Shown here piece by piece: positions 59,294 through 64,000 of a stretch of DNA of 64,000 nt. The stretch spans positions 5,397,501 through 5,461,500 of the forward strand of contig NZ_CP063374.1 of assembly GCF_015160875.1 (NCBI RefSeq), read 5' to 3'. Positions within the stretch are counted from its first letter, which is position 1, and every line of letters starts with the position of its first letter. The notes under the pieces were generated by a model. That model did not search any database. It was given only the letters and a program-made list of their open reading frames with translations, and was not told the DNA's origin. A program made the translations under genes and the position numbers. The DNA is from Streptomyces chromofuscus (GTDB taxonomy: Bacteria; Actinomycetota; Actinomycetes; Streptomycetales; Streptomycetaceae).

Positions 59294-60663
59294 AGTCTCT
59301 CGACGTAAAGGTGTGGGGTGTTCGGAAGAGGAACACCAAGAAGTCGTCCTATGACGTCCGGTGGACCGTTGCCGGGAACGTGTTCTCCGAACAGTTCCGC
59401 ACCAAGGGGCTTGCGGATCACTACCGTTCCAAGTTGCTCCGCGCCGCCCATGCCGGTGAAGAGTTCGACACAGAGACAGGGTTGCCCGACTCGATGGTCG
59501 AAAAGGCGGCCTCGATGACCTGGTATGCCTTCGCCTTGAAGTACCTCGCCATGAAGTGGCCGCATGCGGCGCCGAACACGCGCAACGGGATCAATGAGGC
59601 CCTGACCGCCGTGACGATGGCCCTCCTCGACGAGCGTCCGGGGCAGCCGTCCGAGGAACTGATCAGGAAGGCGCTTCGCAACTGGGCTTTCGTCCTTCCC
59701 GGACCGGATGAGCGCCAATTGCCGACCGATATCGCGAACACCTTGCACTGGGTGGCCAAGGCATCGCGTCCGCTCTCGGACCTCGGTGATGCTGCGATCG
59801 GCAGGGCCGTCCTGGATTCGCTCAAGCTGAAGCTCGACGGGACGGCGGCAGCCGCGGAGACCGTCCGGCGCAAACGTCGGACACTCGTCAACGCGTTGCA
59901 CTATGCAGTGGACCTCGGGGAGTTCAAGGAGAACCCGATCACGGGCATCCGCTGGAAGAAGCCAAAGGTGGCCGGGGAAGTCGATCCCCGGGTGGTCGCC
60001 AATCCCGCGCAGGCTCGTTCCCTGCTGACTGCGGTCTCGTACGTCGGTGGGTACGGCCGGGCACGTGGCCGTCGACTCGTCGGCCTGTTCGCCTGCATGT
60101 ACTACGGCGCCTTGCGCCCGGCTGAGGCGGTCGGCCTCAACGATGCGGACCTGAAGCTGCCCGAGGTCGGCTGGGGGACGGTGCTGCTGAATCGGACGCG
60201 ACCCAGCGTCGGGAAGCAGTGGACGGACTCCGGCGAGACCCATGACGACCGGGGCCTGAAGAACCGACCGGCGGAAGAGGTCCGGCTCGTACCGATCCCG
60301 CCCCAGCTCGTCGCCATCCTCCGCCAGCACCTCGACACGTTCGGTACGGCCGAGGATGGGCGACTGTTCACCAACGAACGTGGGGGAGTGGTCGGCTCCT
60401 CGACCTACTACCGCGTCTGGCAGGAGGCCCGTGCGCTGGCGCTTCCGCCGGCCGCGGTCGCCTCTCCGCTCGCGGCTCGCCCGTACGACCTCCGGCACTC
60501 GGCACTGTCGACCTGGCTCAACTCCGGGGTGGACCCGACGGAAGTCGCCGAACGTGCGGGCAACAGCGTGGAGGTCCTGCTGAGCCGCTACGCCAAGTGC
60601 ATCGACGGACGGCAGGAGATCGTCAACCGCAAGATCGAGGAGTTGCTGCGGGAGTACGAGTGA
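59290..60663 (+). CDS. int: tyrosine site-specific integrase
   Basis: The product is 457 aa, GTG 59290. The C-terminal catalytic core has Arg I in YYGALRPAEAVGL at about residue 276, the box YDLRHSALSTWLN at about 399 (Tyr in place of the usual first His, common in AICE integrases), and the nucleophile Tyr in LLSRYAKC at about 433. It recombines attP with the tRNA attB. It is followed by an overlapping small gene and then the right att site. A mutated relative lies at 21888-22095. Confidence 0.95.
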   Translation: MKSLDVKVWGVRKRNTKKSSYDVRWTVAGNVFSEQFRTKGLADHYRSKLLRAAHAGEEFDTETGLPDSMVEKAASMTWYAFALKYLAMKWPHAAPNTRNGINEALTAVTMALLDERPGQPSEELIRKALRNWAFVLPGPDERQLPTDIANTLHWVAKASRPLSDLGDAAIGRAVLDSLKLKLDGTAAAAETVRRKRRTLVNALHYAVDLGEFKENPITGIRWKKPKVAGEVDPRVVANPAQARSLLTAVSYVGGYGRARGRRLVGLFACMYYGALRPAEAVGLNDADLKLPEVGWGTVLLNRTRPSVGKQWTDSGETHDDRGLKNRPAEEVRLVPIPPQLVAILRQHLDTFGTAEDGRLFTNERGGVVGSSTYYRVWQEARALALPPAAVASPLAARPYDLRHSALSTWLNSGVDPTEVAERAGNSVEVLLSRYAKCIDGRQEIVNRKIEELLREYE

Positions 60664-61043
60664 TCACGGGACCAACGGACCCTCATACTCCAAGGGTGGA
60701 CTTGTCCGAGGAAGGCGAAGCGCTCAATCCTGAGTGGGCCGAGGTGGGCAACAACAACGTGAATGGCATCCTGCACGGTTGCCGAGACGCCTCACCCGTC
60801 GCCGAGCGCTTCGTCCAGGCCGGCTGGAGGTCGAGGGCGTCCTCCTGGAACGGCTACGAGGTGGGAACCCGTTGGTGCGAAGTGGAGCTCGACCCCGTCG
60901 ACGGGCCGGACGTCCTGCTGAACGGAGTCGTCGACCCGCGGCGGCTCGATGACCTCGCCGGCCTCCTCCACCGTTTCGGGCTGACCTACTCCCTGGAGCT
61001 CTACGACGGAGACGGCACTCTGGTCCGCGAGATCCGAGCTTGA
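60660..61043 (+). CDS. unknown protein translated with the integrase
   Basis: The product is 127 aa, GTG 60660 overlapping the int stop (GTGA). It is soluble and has several Trp and Tyr (NNNVNGILHGCRDASPVAER, VGTRWCEVELDPVDGP). No family is recognised. Its last 30 codons recur at 28437-28526, also next to an att copy, so it belongs to this integrase family's end module. It may assist recombination or be a passenger retained by position. Confidence 0.8.
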   Translation: MITGPTDPHTPRVDLSEEGEALNPEWAEVGNNNVNGILHGCRDASPVAERFVQAGWRSRASSWNGYEVGTRWCEVELDPVDGPDVLLNGVVDPRRLDDLAGLLHRFGLTYSLELYDGDGTLVREIRA

Positions 61044-61062
61044 CTCGACAGACCTCGTTCAA

Positions 61063-61086
61063 GGCTCCCGGACGCGTCCGGGAGCC
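61063..61086 (+). terminator. terminator after the integrase operon
   Basis: GGCTCCCGGACG and CGTCCGGGAGCC form a perfect 24-bp palindrome 19 bp after the stop of the gene at 60660. A T-run is weak (TTCGCGTTT), as is usual in high-GC hosts. Confidence 0.75.
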
Positions 61087-61196
61087 TTCGCGTTTGCCGG
61101 GGTTGACCTGGGGAAACGCCCCAAGATCCTGTCCACGAATAGTCCACAAGCCCCGACATACGGCCGCTCCGGGCGGCATACGGCTGCACATACGCG

Positions 61197-61237
61197 AAGA
61201 CCCCGCTCTCAGCGTTTCCGCTGGTGACGGGGTCTTT
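61197..61237. terminator. tRNA-type terminator at the right AICE junction
   Basis: AAGACCCCG and CGGGGTCTT arms flank TCTCAGCGTTTCCGCTGGTG. It is homologous to the hairpins at 23060 and 29459 and lies 17 bp before the right att core. Confidence 0.85.
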
Positions 61238-61253
61238 GGGCACCTCATGCAGG

Positions 61254-61296
61254 GTGCCCCCGGCAGGATTCGAACCTGCGCACACGGCTCCGGAGG
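61254..61296 (-). repeat. right attachment site (43-bp core, tRNA 3' end)
   Basis: It is identical to 29516-29558. The arm-type repeat TCCGCAGGTCA follows at 61317-61327, 21 bp from the core as on the left. The sequence to the right is not a tRNA 5' half, so an intact tRNA is not reconstituted here. Confidence 0.92.
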
Positions 61297-61519
61297 CCGG
61301 ACAGTTCCCAGACGTTTCCGCAGGTCAGCGGGCTAACTGACGAGGCGTTAGCCCCGTCGTCCCGCGCATGTCCCGCGATCTGGAAATGTCCTAGTCTGAC
61401 CTGCTTGCCTCAATTGTAGTGTCCCGGGGATCCCCGGGGCCAGGCTGCGGAGTGCCCGGAAATAAATTCGACAGCTCCTCCTGTTGAGTGTCGGCCACAC
61501 TGGCTGTACGGGAGGGGCG

Positions 61520-62407
61520 GTGCCGGACCTGAAGCTCTACAACACTAATGGCGGCGTGACGGAGGTCATGCCGCGTCTTGCCGATGCCGAAGCCGATGTG
61601 CAGAGCATCGTTGAGGGCAACATGGAGAAGCTGCTCGGGGTCCGGTTCCTGGCGAGCGAGTACAGTACCGGCCCGGTCCACGGCGGCCGGATCGACTCGC
61701 TGGGCCTCGACGAGAACGGGGCGCCGGTGGTCGTGGAGTACAAACGCGGCACCGACGCCGGCGTGATCCATCAGGGCCTCTACTACATGGCGTGGCTGAT
61801 GGACCACCGGGCCGAGTTCCAGCATCTGGTCCGCGACCGGCTCGGGGCCACGACCGCGGCCCAGGTGCTGTGGAGTGCGCCCAGGCTGATCTGCGTCGCC
61901 GGCGACTTCACCCGATACGACGTGCACGCCGTACGCGAGCACCGACGGAGCATCGACCTGGTTCGCTACCGATTCTTCGGCAAGGACCTCCTTGGTCTTG
62001 AGACCGTGGCTTCTGTCAGTGGGCGGCCGCCGGCCGCCGAGCGGGTTCGCCGGCGCGCGGCCGTGCTGCCGCCTGTCCGCGGGCACGGTGGGGAGCTGGC
62101 GGAGCTGGCGGAGGCGGTCGATGAGGTGTTGATCGACCTCGGTGACGGCGTCAGCTGGGTGCAGCGCAAGCAGTACCGCGCGTATCAGCGGCTGCGGAAC
62201 TTCGCCTGCGTCTGCCCGCCGCAGAAGACCAAGCTCCTCGTCTACCTCAAGGCCGATCCGAGGAAAGTCGACCTCGTGCCCGGCTTCACCCGGGACGTGA
62301 CGGGGCTCGGCCACCATGGCACGGGCGACCTGGAGGTGCAGTTGCGCTCCGAGTGGGATGTGGAGCGGGCCGTGGACCTCTTCCGCGCGAGCTATGCGGC
62401 GGGGTAG
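61520..62407 (+). CDS. DUF91/NucS-like nuclease with DUF5655-like domain
   Basis: The product is 295 aa, GTG 61520 with GGAGGGG upstream. The N-terminal PDDEXK-like part has GGRIDSLGLDENGAPVVVEY then KRGTD, where D and ExK-type residues fit a nuclease core (about residues 55-80). The C-terminal part (about 185-295) reads AEAVDEVLIDLGDGVSW, KQYRAYQRLRNFACVCPPQK, TKLLVYLKADPRKVD, like DUF5655. Many Streptomyces have this gene; it may act in DNA repair or defence. It lies just outside the AICE right end. Confidence 0.75.
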   Translation: MPDLKLYNTNGGVTEVMPRLADAEADVQSIVEGNMEKLLGVRFLASEYSTGPVHGGRIDSLGLDENGAPVVVEYKRGTDAGVIHQGLYYMAWLMDHRAEFQHLVRDRLGATTAAQVLWSAPRLICVAGDFTRYDVHAVREHRRSIDLVRYRFFGKDLLGLETVASVSGRPPAAERVRRRAAVLPPVRGHGGELAELAEAVDEVLIDLGDGVSWVQRKQYRAYQRLRNFACVCPPQKTKLLVYLKADPRKVDLVPGFTRDVTGLGHHGTGDLEVQLRSEWDVERAVDLFRASYAAG

Positions 62408-62808
62408 CCGTCTCGTGCCTCTGTGACGTGGACGAGTGCGGGACTGCGCGGCTGTGGATGTTGTGGTGGTGATGCCTTCCGACGTACGGGCAGGTAGTGG
62501 CGGTGGACCATCAATGATGCGGAGGATGCCCGGTTTGGCCAACCGGGCATCCGCGGCTATATTCCGCCCTCCTTCGCCAGCGGCACCTCGGTTTCAGCGC
62601 GATCACGATAAGAAACACGGTTCGATCAGGGACAGTCCCTTGCGGACGGATGGCTTCTGATCACCAGCAGGCTGATGGTGGGCAGGGCCGGAGGGGTTGC
62701 GCGGGAGCGGTGTAGGCACTGGTCAGCGTCACCACGGGGCCCGACGGGCTCTGCCTTGTGACCAGACTGGTGCCGGGAGGGCTTGTGCGGTGAGGCCGCC
62801 GATCGTGC
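62408..62808. other. intergenic region with a strong hairpin
   Basis: No gene is seen. GATGCCCGGTT (62525-62535) and AACCGGGCATC (62541-62551) form an 11-bp perfect stem with a TGGCC loop, probably a terminator between the two convergent genes. Confidence 0.6.
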
Positions 62809-63945
62809 TCACAGGAGGCGGTCGTGTTCGGCAGTGGCCGCCGCACGCACAAGGTCGACGAAGGCGTCTTGCTGCTCGGCCTGCCAGGCGTCGTCGTCAG
62901 CCTCATCCCATTCCTCCTCGCTGTCCGGCAGCTCGGCGTGCTCCTCGAAGATGAGCCAGCAGGCGTGGATGCCGGACAGCAGGTCCTCGAGAAGGTCGCG
63001 GGCGGGCCGCTGAGGGTCGAGCGGCGTGATGCGGAAGCGGCGGAGTTCGGCCGCCAGTGCCTGGTCGGCGTCGGCGTGTTGGCGTACGAGGTCCTCAACC
63101 TTTTGGATCTGCTCCAGAAGGCGGGCCAAGTCAGGCACGCGCCCCTCGGCGACCTCCATGGCGTCGCGGATGAGACCAATCACGGCCTCGCGGGGCGATG
63201 CGCCGGCATCTACGAGTTCCAGGACGAGCGTGGGGGTCTCGTGCGGGAGGGCTTCGATGTTGTCGGCCTCCACGACGACGTTGGTGGGATGGAGGCCGGA
63301 GGCTTCTCCTGCAACGTGGGCGGCGGCCTGGAGCCAGTGCGCGGTGGCGACGGCGGCGGCCGTTGGGTCGAGGTCGGTGAACAGCTCCGGGGGACCGAAC
63401 GGGTTGGTGTGCAGCAGCGCATCCGCGGCGGCGACTTGAACAGGGGAGGCGTCCTGGCGGGTCAGCAGCACTGCCTGCCGGGCCCGCCCTGTGAGGTCGC
63501 CGAGTTCGGCTTGGGCGACTGCGGCGAGTTCGGCCTCCGCTTCGTCGGCGACGACTGTGGTGAGCTGAGCGTCCCCGAGGGCGTGGAGTGCGCGTCCGAT
63601 CCGGTGCCCGGATTCGACGATGGGGCTGTAGGAGACGATCAGGCCGCCGTCGTTGGGAAGGTGTGGTTCCCGCACCGCCTGGAGCGCTTCGGCGAATGAA
63701 TCGCGCTCACGTTGTCGGCGCCAGCCTTCGCTGTTGGCCTCCAGGCTCGGGCTAGCCGAGGCGGGATGCGTGTACGTGCGCCAGGCGGCCTCCGAGAGAT
63801 ACCCGAGAGCCTGAGTGAGTCGGAGCATCTGATCGGGCTCAGCGGACGCAGCCACCACCGAGACCGTGAAGGCGGTGTTCCCCGCGCCCGTCCCCCAAGA
63901 AGCAGTCAGGGCACGGCGCTTGGTGTCGTAGCTGTAGTACGTCAC
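62809..63945 (-). CDS. unknown conserved-looking protein
   Basis: The product is 378 aa, GTG 63945 with GGAG nine bases upstream. It is acidic and Ala-rich, mostly helical (AALAALVAVAD-like stretches, EQIQKVEDLVRQHADADQAL at about 285). It ends with an acidic run (SEEEWDEADDDAWQAEQQDA). No signal peptide, membrane segment or catalytic motif is recognised, and no family could be assigned. It faces the DUF91-like gene. Confidence 0.7.
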   Translation of the reverse strand: MTYYSYDTKRRALTASWGTGAGNTAFTVSVVAASAEPDQMLRLTQALGYLSEAAWRTYTHPASASPSLEANSEGWRRQRERDSFAEALQAVREPHLPNDGGLIVSYSPIVESGHRIGRALHALGDAQLTTVVADEAEAELAAVAQAELGDLTGRARQAVLLTRQDASPVQVAAADALLHTNPFGPPELFTDLDPTAAAVATAHWLQAAAHVAGEASGLHPTNVVVEADNIEALPHETPTLVLELVDAGASPREAVIGLIRDAMEVAEGRVPDLARLLEQIQKVEDLVRQHADADQALAAELRRFRITPLDPQRPARDLLEDLLSGIHACWLIFEEHAELPDSEEEWDEADDDAWQAEQQDAFVDLVRAAATAEHDRLL

Positions 63946-64000
63946 TTACAGGGCTCCTCTACGGCTACCTGCTGGATTTCAGGAGCGGTCGGACACGTTG

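Larger units (their letters stand above)
29516..61296. mobile_element. integrated AICE with defence cargo, about 31.7 kb
   Basis: The element is bounded by perfect 43-bp direct repeats of a tRNA 3' end. The backbone at 50848-61043 encodes regulators, an FtsK-type single-protein DNA translocase, Spd spread proteins, a RepSA-type initiator, Xis and Int, with int next to the right att site. This is the standard AICE (pSAM2/SLP1-like) arrangement. The cargo at 30608-50419 is three defence-type gene blocks, making the element longer than most AICEs. All backbone genes appear intact, so it may be functional. Confidence 0.9.

Noticed and set aside
61254..61330. Complete tRNA-Arg gene at the right att site
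   Set aside because: Only the 3' half (anticodon loop to acceptor) is present; no matching GCCCCCG 5' acceptor strand lies within 76 bp on either copy.

Overview
The window is high-GC actinomycete chromosome, almost certainly Streptomyces. The evidence is the G/C-biased third codon positions, GTG and TTG starts, GTGA/ATGA stop-start overlaps, and an actinomycete-type integrative conjugative element. No taxonomic search could be run.

Region 1 (1-23 kb) is mostly ordinary chromosome. It holds a truncated TetR gene, two divergent diiron/ferritin-like oxygenase genes, a broken DUF3291 gene carrying a small palindromic insertion, a PBP/FtsW-RodA cell-wall pair, and a Gly/Asn-repeat secreted SH3 protein. 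It continues with a lipoprotein/histidine-kinase pair without a response regulator, a dual-specificity phosphatase, a NERD protein, a divergent LigD-polymerase/Ku NHEJ pair, and a cobalamin-riboswitch-controlled cbiMNQO cobalt transporter. A frameshifted SWIM zinc-finger gene and a small secreted protein end the region.

Region 2 (about 21.9-29.5 kb) is a graveyard of earlier integration events. It contains an integrase remnant, a truncated att/terminator copy, an AAA ATPase, a broken anti-sigma-like ATPase gene, and an epimerase/TetR/SDR cluster with three operator copies. It also holds a DUF6262 transposon fragment and a fragment of the gene that normally follows the integrase.

Region 3 (29,516-61,296) is an integrated actinomycete integrative and conjugative element (AICE) of about 31.7 kb. 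It is bounded by perfect 43-bp direct repeats that equal the 3' end of a tRNA (anticodon loop to acceptor, inferred tRNA-Arg CCG). Its right third is the AICE backbone: Scr1-type XRE regulator, RsbW-like ATPase, sigma-like HTH protein, PP2C-like phosphatase, SCO3933-like protein, FtsK-type transfer protein, Spd proteins, RepSA-type replication initiator, Xis and tyrosine integrase. Six copies of a GTCTAG-N4-CTAGAC operator lie in front of backbone genes. Its left two thirds (30.6-50.4 kb) are defence cargo in three blocks: (a) a four-gene operon of sacsin-like GHKL/SF2 helicase, NERD/UvrD helicase, DrmA and DrmB, resembling DISARM but lacking DrmC; (b) a MORC/GHKL-type restriction-modification operon of C5 methyltransferase, GHKL ATPase, REase-SF2 helicase and an unknown protein, with convergent Vsr; (c) a low-GC TIR gene paired with a DUF7701/RipA-like membrane protein, a candidate undescribed TIR-membrane effector system.

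Region 4 (61.3-64 kb) has a PDDEXK/DUF91-like nuclease gene and one unrecognised gene. An arm-type site sits at the same distance from the right repeat as from the left one, which suggests a further element continues to the right and that the intact tRNA lies outside the window.
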